From the NCBI GenBank assembly GCA_945859605.1, contig OX243817.1, positions 26,406,843 through 26,470,842 of the forward strand: a DNA stretch of 64,000 nt, read 5' to 3'. The DNA comes from Lumbricus rubellus. Taxonomy: Eukaryota > Annelida > Clitellata > Crassiclitellata > Lumbricidae. A program made the position numbers and the translations under genes. Positions 42,701-50,684 of the stretch are shown here, piece after piece. Under the pieces are notes generated by a model that saw only the letters and a program-made list of their open reading frames with translations, was not told the DNA's origin and ran no database searches. Each line of letters starts with the position of its first letter. Position 1 is the first letter of the stretch.

Positions 42701-45088
42701 AATTCTGTTTTTGTTATAATTTAAGACATTTAATATCATTTGGAAGGGACGTTAAAAAATAAAGTGCAATTTTGACTGCAACTGTACTGCACTATCTTCT
42801 ACCAGATACTAGTGAGAAACATAATTGCCCATTTAGCAACATCTTCAAAATACATGATGATCTGATATTAAGGGCAAGGGGCTATGCAGATTATAGTTGA
42901 ACAACTCGTCCAATAATTACTAAGCAATTGAGCATAACGCAATTTTTTAGATCCCTGGATGCGGCATCCGAGAATGGCAGGATCATCTTTACCGAACAAT
43001 CGGATGGCTGACGAGAGGCAGGTCTCGTCTGACCTGCGTCAAAATGGAATGGCTGCAAAATCAGAGTTCCGGGGACAATCGGTCAAATTACCTCCTCTAA
43101 AAACAGGTAATTCTGAATTTATTAGAATAGGTCTGCTCATCCTCTTCGATCTTAGATTTCCTCAACCTTTTTGTTTAGACATTTTAATGGGTATGAAAAT
43201 GCTCGTTTTCCAAATTTCATCTATGGTTTATGCTTGTGATCTTTCAGACACTCCTGTGGTGACTGGGGATTCTTTACACAACCGTTCACCTTTCATCCAA
43301 AGCACAAGAGTGGTTGGCGACCAAAGCCGTTTGGAGTCAAGAGATTCTGTAGCATCGCGCAATGTGTATGACCAACTTGTCTCAACTGATGTAAGAAAAA
43401 TAGTAAGATTTTAAAGTACTATTTATGATCCAGCTCGTATATTATATTCACAAACTATACACTAAAATATTTTTAAAACTTTCTGTCGTTTTTGAGGCTT
43501 TTGATTGATGATTCAATCAAATTTCCTAATTGGTAATTTGATTCAAATTACCAATTAGAAAAATTCATGATTAAAGTTCATCATAGCATCCTCTGTGACT
43601 TTGTACTTTTTTAGTAGTTTTTTTTAGGTTTGCAGTGGTCTATTGGCTAGAATGTTGGATCGCCAACAAAAGTTTGGGGTTCAAATTGCCGCAGTGTTTC
43701 AAATTTCTACTCTTCTTTTAGCCCCTAGCAAATACACAATCTATGGTTTTTGCTGTGAATGCAAGCAATCTACAAAGCTTTTAAATCTCTGGAATATATA
43801 TGTAAGGAATTCACCAAAAGCGTTGCCGTCTAGAAATTTCTTAAGCAAACAAAGAAGCCGAGTTGTGTTGATCAAGCTTATTCACAGGTGGCAGCCTGCA
43901 GGTGCATAGCCAAACCAAACTTAGGTTGGAAGGAATAAAATTGGTTCCAGGTGTAGATACAGACAAGTCTGACACACAGACAGACATCCAGGTCCTTTTG
44001 TAATTGGCATTTAGAGTGGTAGCTTAATTTGTTTGTGTGCATTTGCACTTTGCAGCTCTGAACTTGTTTGTGAGGCTGGGTGATATTCGATGAGTAATAG
44101 GCCCACGGAAGTGAATAATACTGGTGCAATGTCAGGTTCAGATGATTAAATAGCTTTACCCCAAGGCTTCTTCCACAGCACTCTAGTGATTCTTCTGACA
44201 TTTTTTATATAAGTGCATTGCAGTTTGAACTGCTTGCACTTATTTTACAATAAAAAATGTAATTAGTCGATAACTATTCGTGCTGGTATTTGCAATAATT
44301 TTAAAAAGTTGTATTGTTATTGCCAATATATCTATTAGGATGTATTGGTATTAGCAATATATTCATTGATATGAGTATTGGTTATTGGCAATTCTATTTA
44401 GTGTTGTATACAACTCTGCTCTATCATGATCGTAAAGTGTATAAAACTCAACCACGGGTAGAGATGAAATTCTTACAACTTGGGCAAAAGATGAAACTCT
44501 GTAAAGGCCTCAAATGAAGGATTCTTGAGTATTGATTTAAATTTGATTAAATTTATATTCTTTGCCATCCTCAGATGTAGGTTATTGCCAGCTGTCACAT
44601 CTTTAACCCTTCAACAACCAGCATGTACTAAAATGGTTTTCTCGATAGGATAGGTTAATGGATGGATAAATGGAAATTGGAAAACAAATGCAGCCAGTCG
44701 TTAAAGGGTTATTGTTCTGTCAGAGCTGTAGCAGAAACTTCTGCATCTTTGAAAACATCATGTAAATTTCGAAACTGCAAAACATGGGCTGTTAGATTTT
44801 TACGATTCTTGCCATTACATTTCAGGTTTGACTCTTGCCGAGACAAAGAAGACAATGCTGCAGGAAATGGCACCAGAGACAAAGAAGACAATGCTGCAGG
44901 AAATAGCACCGGTGATTGTGTCCTCTGACGACAAAAGTCAGCTCGGTTTATGGCTTCGTTCTGGTGCACAGTCAGCATTAGAAATCGGCATGATGGCATT
45001 TATCAATTTAAAAAATCGCATCATGTTGGGAATTGCTCTAGTCAACAGGTTGCAGTTTGTCAACAGCTTGAGGTGCAAAGCTTTTTAA
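20065..45088 (+). CDS. PLEKHG4: PLEKHG4/puratrophin-1-like RhoGEF (22 exons)
   Basis: Exons: 20065-20269, 20919-21044, 27465-27597, 28275-28371, 29150-29248, 30268-30384, 31493-31743, 32089-32224, 32678-32803, 33141-33338, 34015-34254, 35533-36122, 36911-37126, 37620-37869, 38504-38593, 38761-38904, 40345-40422, 41349-41519, 42118-42415, 42951-43106, 43248-43390 and a last exon from 44826. All phases agree. Using every exon, the frame stops at 44829-44831 (1289 aa); skipping exon 21 opens a frame to 45088 (1327 aa). An in-frame TAG lies about 30 bases before the ATG. Order: N-terminal region, SEC14-like fold (about residues 100-260), spectrin-like coils (260-580), Ser-rich linker, DH (845-1032), PH (1036-1165). 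The DH-PH and the post-PH WRQA/LWKQA helix match PLEKHG4/quattro best. Proteins of this family activate Rho-type GTPases by nucleotide exchange. Exons 1-2 are the least certain. Confidence 0.88.
20300..20680. repeat. (TCA/ATC)n microsatellite tract
   Basis: Imperfect CATCATCGTCATC repeats from 20325, then an almost pure TCA run at 20530-20630, then CAC/CCA triplets to about 20665. It lies just downstream of RhoGEF exon 1, in intron 1. The apparent Ser, His and Met homopolymer frames here are artefacts. Confidence 0.9.
21095..21660 (-). pseudogene. CR1/L2-like LINE, 3' fragment with ORF2 C-terminus
   Basis: An open minus-strand frame (21613-21122) contains VLRSAARLIGRIPKYASVSS, LHWLPISQRIEYRIASLVW, APTYLCEL, RRAFSVVGPSVWNSLPLQMR and LLKTFLFHRG. 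This is the C-terminal part downstream of the reverse transcriptase in CR1/L2-type non-LTR retrotransposons. It is followed by the 3' tail ending GGCGCTATATAAATTC. The copy is 5'-truncated and lies in RhoGEF intron 2. It is the longest intact copy of the family here. Confidence 0.85.
22692..22735 (+). repeat. tRNA 5'-half-like fragment
   Basis: TCCGTAGCTCAGTTGAAAGA followed by GCGCTGGTCATTAAACG resembles the acceptor, D-arm (A box) and start of the anticodon arm of a tRNA. It is preceded by poly-G and cut off by an ATT run, with no T-arm. Probably a SINE head rather than a gene. Confidence 0.5.
23153..23838. mobile_element. Foldback element with about 225-bp inverted arms
   Basis: The left arm 23153-23381 and right arm 23614-23838 are inverse copies with scattered mismatches, starting AGCACGAAAAACTCC. 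They surround a 232-bp centre without coding sequence. GAG flanks both sides, a possible 3-bp duplication. RhoGEF intron 2. Confidence 0.85.
23872..23956. repeat. (AT)n microsatellite
   Basis: About 80 bases of alternating TA, directly after the foldback element. Confidence 0.95.
24512..24648. mobile_element. hAT-like MITE, eroded
   Basis: Left end CAGTGCCTAAAGTATA; right end CACACTTTGAACCCTG with GACCGTCCCGTC inside it. Flanks CTTTTAGA (24504-24511) and CTCTTAGA (24649-24656) differ at one base, an old 8-bp duplication. It shares the subterminal GCCGTC.ATGACCGTCC block with 37276-37453. Confidence 0.7.
24700..24895 (-). repeat. tRNA-derived SINE (second family)
   Basis: The minus strand at 24892-24817 reads like a tRNA: TGGTCGAGTGGG (A box), CCGGGTTCAATTCCCGG (T-arm with B box), and end strings AAGATCC and GGATCTT able to pair. 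The body continues with CAGCGGGTGGCTCGG and GTGGAGTGTGAGGTTG. Geometry between T-arm and acceptor is imperfect, so a functional tRNA gene is unlikely. Confidence 0.6.
24902..25010. repeat. Hairpin inverted repeat
   Basis: CCCACACTTAGG-CCACCAGTTG...TTTTTGTGCTTTC is mirrored by GAAAGCACAAAAAC...CAACTGGTGG-CCTAAGTGTGGG, with a 12-base loop AACACATTCAGT and two or three extra C bases on the right arm. Arm length is about 47 bases. Confidence 0.9.
26811..26888. repeat. Four phased AATGGCCATT palindromes
   Basis: The 10-bp palindrome AATGGCCATT starts at 26811, 26834, 26856 and 26879, spaced 22-23 bases, with GCTCCTTTTC-like spacers. RhoGEF intron 2. Confidence 0.9.
26937..27300 (-). repeat. LINE 3' fragment with (ATTC)n tail
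   Basis: CATTCATTCATTCATTCATT precedes CTATAGCGCTTCTTCAAGGG and GTAAGCGCTTCCAGC. The following sequence resembles, at low identity, the LINE region upstream of the tail (CCCATTCCAGAAACCAGTCC). Frame destroyed. Confidence 0.65.
27780..27880 (-). repeat. LINE 3' tail with (TTTA)n
   Basis: TTTATTTATTTATTTA precedes GATATAGCGCTCCTTCAAGG and CAGTAGCGCTCCCAGTCCAA, followed by CCCCGGTCGAATAAG. Same 3' terminus as 21095-21660. Confidence 0.65.
28672..28910 (-). repeat. LINE 3' fragment with (ATTC)n
   Basis: ATTCATTCATTTATTCATTC, then GAGCCCCTTTCTATGTGTCT and CCCAGAGGCATTCCCAGTGC. A diverged minus-orientation copy of the LINE terminus. Confidence 0.5.
30654..30747. repeat. (ATT)n microsatellite
   Basis: About 90 bases of uninterrupted TTA repeats in RhoGEF intron 6. 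They generate spurious Ile, Asn and Tyr homopolymer frames on both strands. Confidence 0.97.
31225..31441 (-). repeat. tRNA-derived SINE with LINE-type 3' tail
   Basis: On the minus strand it starts TGGGGCGCGGTGGTGTAGTG (tRNA-like, A box), then a B-box region around GATTTGAATCC. The body is GACCTTGGGCAAGTCCTTCA and CAATTGCTCAGTGCTTCGGC. The tail GGGAGCGCCTCTGAG...CTTGAAGGGGCGCTATAAC is shared with the LINE. RhoGEF intron 6. Confidence 0.85.
31493..34254 (+). other. Spectrin-like coil exons of the RhoGEF
   Basis: Exons 7-11 (residues about 260-576) encode long helical segments such as SLEEARQFLARHERVVET, WLEFVGDSG, ADMINAVEARIRDLSDKL and SYEWFAAATNFLTSLDE. All five are bounded by GT-AG introns in consistent phase. 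The layout matches the spectrin-repeat region between SEC14 and DH in this family. Confidence 0.75.
32240..32560. repeat. (GGAT)n-type minisatellite
   Basis: Imperfect TGGATGGATGGA and GATAGATGAG repeats on the + strand of RhoGEF intron 8. The minus-strand Pro/Ser/His-rich frames are by-products. Confidence 0.85.
34293..34356 (+). repeat. LINE 3' tail with (GAAT)n
   Basis: GAGCGCCTCTGAGTAG, TTGAAGGAGCGCTATATAAA and GAATGAATGAAA. RhoGEF intron 11. Confidence 0.65.
35042..35200. repeat. Eroded relative of the 9786-9983 hAT-like MITE
   Basis: Starts CAGGACAATTTTTAGC and keeps GCAGTTGTACACAAAATGTG, AGGCACTTCTGTGCAGT and GGTCATTGTCCTCGGATTGG from the first element. The right end is not recognisable. 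Confidence 0.65.
35243..35430 (+). repeat. 69-bp tandem repeat, about 2.5 copies, in intron 11
   Basis: AAGTGTGAATTTACTATCGG recurs as AAGTGTGAGTTTATTATCGG and AAAGTTTATTATCGC, spaced about 69 bases, with AAAAGGT.ATCAGATTT between. It lies just upstream of RhoGEF exon 12 and is open in one frame that runs over the exon out of phase. Confidence 0.75.
36470..36625 (+). repeat. SINE, + orientation, head missing
   Basis: AGACCTTGGGCAAGTCCGTC, CAATTGCTCAGCGCTTCGGC, AGTTGGGAGCACCTCTGAGT and TTGAACGGGTGCTATAACAA match the body and tail of 31225-31441. It is truncated before the B box. RhoGEF intron 12. Confidence 0.8.
37000..37075 (+). repeat. 15-bp coding minisatellite in RhoGEF exon 13
   Basis: About five units of CAGCAACTTCCGCAT / CAGCAGCCTCTGCAT encode QQLPHQQLPHQQPLHQQPLH in the linker before the DH domain. 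The units are in frame, so copy-number change would alter linker length without frameshift. Confidence 0.9.
37176..37275 (-). repeat. LINE 3' tail with (ATTC)n, interrupted by a MITE
   Basis: CATTCATTCATTTATTCATT, then ATATCACCTCTTCAAGGAAA and ACTCGGAAGTACTCCCGACT. The LINE fragment is interrupted at 37276 by the hAT-like MITE. Confidence 0.65.
37276..37453. mobile_element. 178-bp hAT-like MITE
   Basis: Ends CAGTGCTAAAAGTGT and ACACTTTAAGCCCTG, flanked by a perfect ACAGTGGC duplication (37268-37275, 37454-37461). The interior repeats AAGTGCCAGGACGCC about four times with variation. Inserted into a LINE fragment in RhoGEF intron 13. Confidence 0.88.
38233..38443. mobile_element. 211-bp MITE with telomere-like core
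   Basis: Inverted ends contain CTTATGGGTTATCTACCCTG (left from 38237) and its inverse ending CAGGGTAGATAACCCATAAG. The 8-bp duplication is GTGTTTTG (38225-38232, 38444-38451). The core at about 38314-38373 carries CCTAACCGACCCTCACG twice. RhoGEF intron 14. Confidence 0.87.
39660..40095. repeat. (TATG)n microsatellite
   Basis: About 430 bases of degenerate TATG/TATA repeats in RhoGEF intron 16. Long frames on both strands here are repeat artefacts. Confidence 0.95.
40171..40281. repeat. Twin-palindrome element, second copy
   Basis: CCCGAGTGTCACTCGGG (40203-40219) and a second CCCGAG...CTCGGG stem around 40248-40264 flank CCGCTTTTGCAT. The block is bordered by TTAACCCTGCCG on the left and GGAGGTTAA on the right. 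Related to 3246-3335. Confidence 0.6.
41180..41340. repeat. (GGT)n/(GAT)n microsatellite next to RhoGEF exon 18
   Basis: Pure GGTGGTGGT tracts grade into GATGATGAT and end within 10 bases of the CGCTGCAG acceptor at 41341-41348. The acceptor consequently lacks a pyrimidine-rich tract. Confidence 0.9.
41720..41945 (-). repeat. tRNA-derived SINE with LINE-type 3' tail
   Basis: Very close to 31225-31441: head TGGGGCGCGGTGGTGTAGTG, body GACCTTGGGCAAGTCCTCCA, tail GGGAGCGCCTCTGAGTAG and GGGGCACTATAAC (reverse orientation). RhoGEF intron 18. Confidence 0.85.
43630..43700 (+). repeat. tRNA-like SINE head
   Basis: GCAGTGGTCTATTGGCTAGA (A box), a GTTGGATCGCCAAC anticodon-like stem and GGGGTTCAAATT (B box) keep tRNA spacing. 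The arms mispair (GGGG against TTGCC), so this is a SINE or tRNA pseudogene in RhoGEF intron 21. Confidence 0.55.
44607..44708. mobile_element. TTAA-type MITE in RhoGEF intron 21
   Basis: TTAA then CCCTTCAACAACCAGC; right end CAGTCGTTAAAGGG then TTAT, a decayed TTAA. Same end architecture as the other TTAACCC elements. It ends about 117 bases before the last RhoGEF exon. Confidence 0.6.
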
Positions 45089-46704
45089 CATATTGAAATC
45101 GAAGGCCTCAACTTGAGAGCCGAAAAGTCAACAGGCTGATACATGAATCTGTCGTTACTACAAAGACTTCAATGCAGTAACAGCCAACATAATGGGCTGC
45201 CATCATCACCTTCTAGCAGGTGGTTGAACTTCATGAAAGTTCAAGTGACAGTGGGTTGTTTTGAAAACTGACTGTTGTGGCAAGATGGAAACTCATATAA
45301 GGGATACTTCAGAAGACGGTGATTGATACCATTTCAAGTATGAACAGAGGAGATTTTGCGGAACCATGTTTCTAAGGTTGTCTGCTGCTTCGTTCATGTG
45401 GAAGAATTGACCTCTTGTGTTTTGAATGACCTTCTTTCACTGTAGGCATGGAAACGTCCGTGTTGTGACAATAGGAGCATAAAAGTCATCAGACGAGATC
45501 GTACAGCTGACAATTCTGTACAAGTACTCTTTCTCAGTACAACATCGATCAAGTATCGTAGAATAATTACATATGAATATTCGTATCACATTGATTTATG
45601 TTATAAGGTCCCAGAAAAGTTTGTCGATGGGTGTTTAATGTTTATAGGCAGGGTAAGATCTGGTTTATTTCTGGCTCAAGATCCAAGGAGGTGGACTACC
45701 TCACTAAATAACTAACAGAAAGTAAACCCAATTCTTCAAAGATTATCTATTGCAAGAAACCAATATGCCGTCATGTTTATATGCTTACTACTTTGACTTC
45801 AAAGTAAATACTAGCTGCTCTTCTGACACAACTATTTACTTATAAAACCTTAACAAATGCTACTTTACAGCATGCTCGGTCGTTATGGTGCTCAGTAAAA
45901 ACGGTCGTTCATTTTTTGCTGACAGTCTAAGAGGTTAGGTTGCCTGTCGAAATCACTGCATGAAACGGTTCAGAGGGTGCCAAATGTATGCTTTGCTTGG
46001 ACGTCATTTAAGCTATGGCCGGCGCTGCGCAGGTAATATGAGGCATGCATTTATGAGAAAAAAAACCCAAAAGCAGCTGTTTGAAAATTGATTCACACTC
46101 GAGTACAAGCAGTTACAAAACTTCGAATCCATTATTCAGCTTGTCAAGTGTTCCATATGTAACAGAGTTACATGCATGTATGCACACAAACCTAAGAGCA
46201 TTCACACAAAACTGAGGTGTAGTCGCATTAGGGATAATGCAGGCGTAGAAACATTATTGCAACACACATTATGTATATCAAATATTAAGGGTGTCTTACC
46301 TTCTACATTTAACATAATCCCAGTATAAAGCTGATGGGCAATCAAATACAGGTACTAAAAGTATACATAAAATAAATGGGCAGCAAAGTAGAGATTCTCG
46401 CATCGAATAAGAGTTTTAGAAACATTGGCAAAACACGGACACCCTCAAGCTTTAAAAATCGACTGAAAAATAATTCAACATGAATATAGAAATCTCAATA
46501 AATAAGAATTTTGATCTTCTGCTTTCTAATACTAATAATGATGATCGCAACATTATCGGCTGTTTCAACCCCACAAAATACTGGTAGCCTCTCCAAAGGA
46601 AAAAAAGGTAAAACACATGGTTATCCATTTTAGTAAAATCATGAAGGGGCTTGGTAATATCTAAAACAAATGCAGAAGATGAAAAGGGCAATTTCAAATC
46701 AGTC

Positions 46705-47180
46705 GATCAGAATTTATATATCGCCCCTTCAAGATCCCTACTCAGAGGCGCTCCTGCCCAGGCGAAAAAGCAGTAGACCTTTAACAGTGTGCAAAACTGA
46801 GTACAGTTTGGGAGGTGTCGCATAGTCAAGGGAAGCCCGTTCCAGGTTGTTGGACCAACCACAGAGAAGGAACAGCTCTGCATTGTCACAGTGGGCGAAA
46901 GGAACCATTAAGTCACCATGGACAACGAAGCGCAGTGCGTGGCAGCCTATGCAGGTGGAAAGGGGCGGGGGGGGGGCAAAGCTCACGCAGATAAGAGGGT
47001 TCCCAGACTGATAAGCACTGCCACACAAAAGATGCAATCCTGAATGAGATGCGCTGTGGGAATGGAACCCAGTGCAAGATCTCGTGCGCATATACTGGGA
47101 TATGCGGTCGGACTTGGTGAACCCGTCAATAAGTAGCAACCCCCCCAACCCGGTTGACCCACTTCAACCTCTCGACCCGA
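46705..47180 (-). pseudogene. CR1/L2-like LINE 3' fragment
   Basis: Minus-strand frames include FSVVGPTTWNGLPLTMRHL (46707-46889), equivalent to FSVVGPSVWNSLPLQMRLL in the 21122-21613 copy, and upstream remnants in other frames. The terminus is GCGCCTCTGAGTAG...GAAGGGGCGATATATAAAT. Several frameshifts. Confidence 0.75.
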
Positions 47181-47570
47181 ACCCACAGGAAACCAGCAAA
47201 GACTTAACTGCAAGGTTACTTTGCATGTGCACTGGAGCTTATCAATATTTATCAAGATTACAAGCAATTCAGAAAAAACATGGTATGCACGCCTAAATAG
47301 GTGTTGCGCCTACAGGAATAGGCAGCAAGGGTTAAGGATATCAGCTAAGAACACAGCAAAGGTCCCTAATCGCAATAAAATTACATTTTTTCTCAGTAGA
47401 TTGGATGAACTTCAGACTATACAGAGCAGTGAAGCACATAGATGTTGAACATGGCAATAGTTTCACAGTGTTGATAGAAATGTAACACTGCCTAGAGAAG
47501 CAGCAGGCTAAATAAAGGATGTCTTCCTTGTCATTTTCCTTGAGTAGCCATGAGAAAACGGACAACTTAA

Positions 47571-48625
47571 CCCTTTCCGGTCCACAGTCCCACCCCATGG
47601 GACATTTCAATTTTCCCATTCCGGTCCACTGGCCCACACCAGGGGACATCGACTGTAGCTGTCATATCCTGGTCCAAAGTCACACCGTATGGGACATAAT
47701 GTCCTACACAGTTGGCCATTGGACTGTTCTGAGGTAAATAGTCTAAAAATCTATTTCTTTTGAGAATTCAATGGTCTTTTTATAGCATGAAACCGAAAGT
47801 AAACATCTTCGTGAAAAAATGGCTGCTAGTAGAAAACGTTATAAAGCTAGCGAAGTGGTATGTGTTAGCATTTTTAGAGGAAAGTTCAGATAATGAAAGT
47901 AGTAGTAATGACCAAAATGAATGTAGTGCTCCCCACCAACATCATCCCCTTCCATTATCCCTTTCCATTACCCCTGCCATTGCCCCCACAATGGATATTT
48001 CCTTGCCATTACCGTTATGTATGTATGTATACATGTATATGTATGTATGTTGTATGTATGTATGTATATATATATGTATGTATGTATGTATGTATGCATT
48101 GTTATATATGCATGTATGGATGTACATAATTATTTATGTATGCATTTATGTATGTATAATTATAGTACTATGCATGTATCATGCAGTAGTATGAACAGTG
48201 GTAGCATAACATGTATATGTATGTATGTTGTATGTATGTTGTATGTATGTATGTATATATATATGTATGTATGTATGCATTGTTATATATGCATGTATGG
48301 ATGTACATAATTATTTATGTAGGCATTTATGTATGTATAATTATAGTAGGCCTACTATGCATGTATCATGCAGTAGTATGAACAGTGGTAGCATAACATG
48401 TATATGTATGTATGTTGTATGTATGTATGTATATATATATATGTATGTATGTATGTATGCATTGTTATATATGCATGTATGGATGTACATAATTATTTAT
48501 GTATGCATTTATGTATGTATAATTATAGTACTATGCATGTATCATGTGTATAGTTATGCATGTTTTCTTAAAAAATATTAGGACTACTGTGGGAAGGTAC
48601 AAAAATTTTATTGGACCGGAAAGGG
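47571..48625 (+). mobile_element. 1.06 kb piggyBac-like element with transposase remnant
   Basis: Ends CCCTTTCCGGTCCA and TGGACCGGAAAGGG (the right end has TTGGACCGGAAAGGG), flanked by TTAA on both sides (47567-47570, 48626-48629). A short frame at 47819 reads MAASRKRYKASEV; an acidic stretch, EESSDNESSSNDQNE, follows in another frame. This basic-then-acidic start is typical of piggyBac-type transposases, but no catalytic part remains. The rest is TATG repeat sequence. Confidence 0.75.
48010..48560. repeat. About 180-bp tandem triplication of TATG-rich sequence
   Basis: Three units start at about 48030, 48209 and 48397, each with ACATGTATATGTATGTATG, a GCATTGTTATATATGCATG block and GTATGAACAGTGGTAGCAT (absent from the last). 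The array lies inside the piggyBac-like element. Confidence 0.88.
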
Positions 48626-49592
48626 TTAAAGCATTCGTAGGATGCTGGATATGTCACAGTAATGACTGCTACTCTACACAAATCCTTCCACTCGGGCAAT
48701 AATTTCTTGGAGGTTGTCACAACTTCAACAGTTAGAGAGGCACAACACACACAGGACACCGTTACAAAATTCATAATATTATTCCCTTTAAACACTAATA
48801 TTTCGTATTAAAAATTGATATAAAGTCAATCCAAACATTCAAAAACTCACACAAGTATCAGCCAAACAATTTAAGACTACATTAGAAAAAGGCACAAACT
48901 AGCAGAAAAAATGTATCAGAACCTACCTTCGCAAGCCATTAATACACAGCTCAAAATATAAGAGATTCATCCAATCAGCATGTAACATCTCACCAATGAG
49001 TCACCATAGCAACTGCTTCGCATGGATTTCACAACATTTTCTGAGTATTTCAAAAACGCGTTTCTATACACTTTTCCACAAACTAAAAGATCCGGCATTT
49101 AGCAGCATTTCTTTGCACCTTTACGATATTTTCTGTACATTTCGGAAGAAGCCCGATCAAATCCTTTAACCAATCTCATTCAAATAAACCCAGTGCAACA
49201 AGTCATTTGATCTCTGTAGAACAAAAAACATAGCCTAGAAAAATGTCTTATTCACAGCGAACACACTACACATCGTATAACTCTGTCACCAACTGCTAAC
49301 CTAAAGAAGCCAAAAATAGCATCAACGAAAGAAAAATATCACTCGTAACAGTAATTAAACATTTATATATAGTAAATCTTTAGAACCGTTCTGTGCATAG
49401 CTATCTACCATCAGCAGACAGCCATGAAAGGCACCAGACGAGTCATCAGTTTAAGGCCACGCAATAATTAACGTCAAACATCCCAATACAAAACGTACTA
49501 AAATTCATACTAACGTGTAACGTGACAGAGTAGCAACGCACAGGGACCTCACAGAAGCGCACATGATGAATAAAGTCTTGTCAACGTCTTAA

Positions 49593-49669
49593 CCCTTTAA
49601 TGCTGGAGGGGGGTAGTAAATGGTATGAGAAATCCTATACCATTTACTACCATCTCGGCATTAAAAGGT
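49593..49669. mobile_element. TTAA-type hairpin MITE
   Basis: TTAA, CCCTTTAATGCTGG, interior GTATGAGAAATCCTATACC and right end CGGCATTAAAAGG; the right TTAA is decayed. Closest to 3776-3835 and 62897-62959. Confidence 0.6.
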
Positions 49670-50029
49670 GAAAGGAAGACTGACCCATAATGTTCTAGTA
49701 TTAGGACTTTCACAAGCTCAAAACCGCTGTCAGATGCCATCTAAAACCAAAGCTGAATCTCAGAGTAAAGCGATGAAATAGCTGCTATATAGTCCCTCAG
49801 ATCAATCAATACCTCAGACAGCATCTCATGTGATGCTTACAAAAAAACGGACTGAAACAAAGCAAGAGAAATTCTTGAATTACGGTGGAGTATCATGTAG
49901 TACACAGCAGGACTGTAACGCTGACCAGGACAGAAAAAGTATCGTCAGGTGCAAGTAAAAAAGTACACACGTTATCTAAATAATAACTGTAAACAGCTGT
50001 ATATTTTACAATACGCTCACACACAACAG

Positions 50030-50145
50030 TGTATATATATTATACGTATATATATATATATCTTATAATATGCTCACACACACACACACACAACAGTGTA
50101 TATATATTATATGTATATATATATTATATATATAATATATAAGTA
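50030..50145. repeat. (TA)n/(CA)n duplicated microsatellite
   Basis: ACAGTGTATATATATTATA occurs twice (about 50025 and 50092), separated by TA-rich and CACACACAC sequence. A further (AC)n run lies at 50252-50272. Confidence 0.85.
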
Positions 50146-50684
50146 TTAAGTAGTCATGGCAAAAACACAAAAAACCTTGAATGCAAACCACTTCAAAACT
50201 TTAAAAACAATCGATACGACTTCTAGCCTGCAGGGCATCAGCATCCCCCAACACACACACACACACACACGTGCGGCGAATACCTCAGCAAACCTATGCA
50301 ATAAAAGTCTGTAAAGCAAGGAGCGTGTTCTACCAGAAGAACTCTGCCGATCCTAACCAACTGATTATGACGACGATGCCAAATTAAAGACCGGTGAAAA
50401 AAGAAGACACCACCGGTCAAGCAATTTAAAGTGACTAAAAGACTAAAAGACTAGACACGTGACGACGATCGGGAGGTCACACACGACGCCACAGCAGCGG
50501 CGCCTGAAAGGTCAGCGGCACTCAAAGGACGGTCTTCTAATCTACGTCGCTACGGGAAACCGAAAAACTTGAGATGGCGCCACTACTAGCGCAGCTCATC
50601 AGAAATCGTGATGCTGCGAAAGTAGCCGAGATGATGAGACGGAGGTGCGTTCAACCGTGACAGCCAACGTCACGGATGGACGGT

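Larger units (their letters stand above)
45089..50684. other. Convergent intergenic region between the RhoGEF and the Ajuba-type gene
   Basis: No additional gene is supported. It should hold the 3' untranslated regions of both genes. Recognisable content is a LINE fragment (46705-47180), a piggyBac-like element (47571-48625), a TTAA hairpin (49593-49669), and CA/TA microsatellites (50030-50145, 50252-50272). Candidate AATAAA signals are too common in this AT-rich DNA to assign. Confidence 0.55.

Noticed and set aside
44828..45088. Separate small gene at the RhoGEF 3' end
   Set aside because: Better explained as the long frame of the last RhoGEF exon entered by skipping exon 21.
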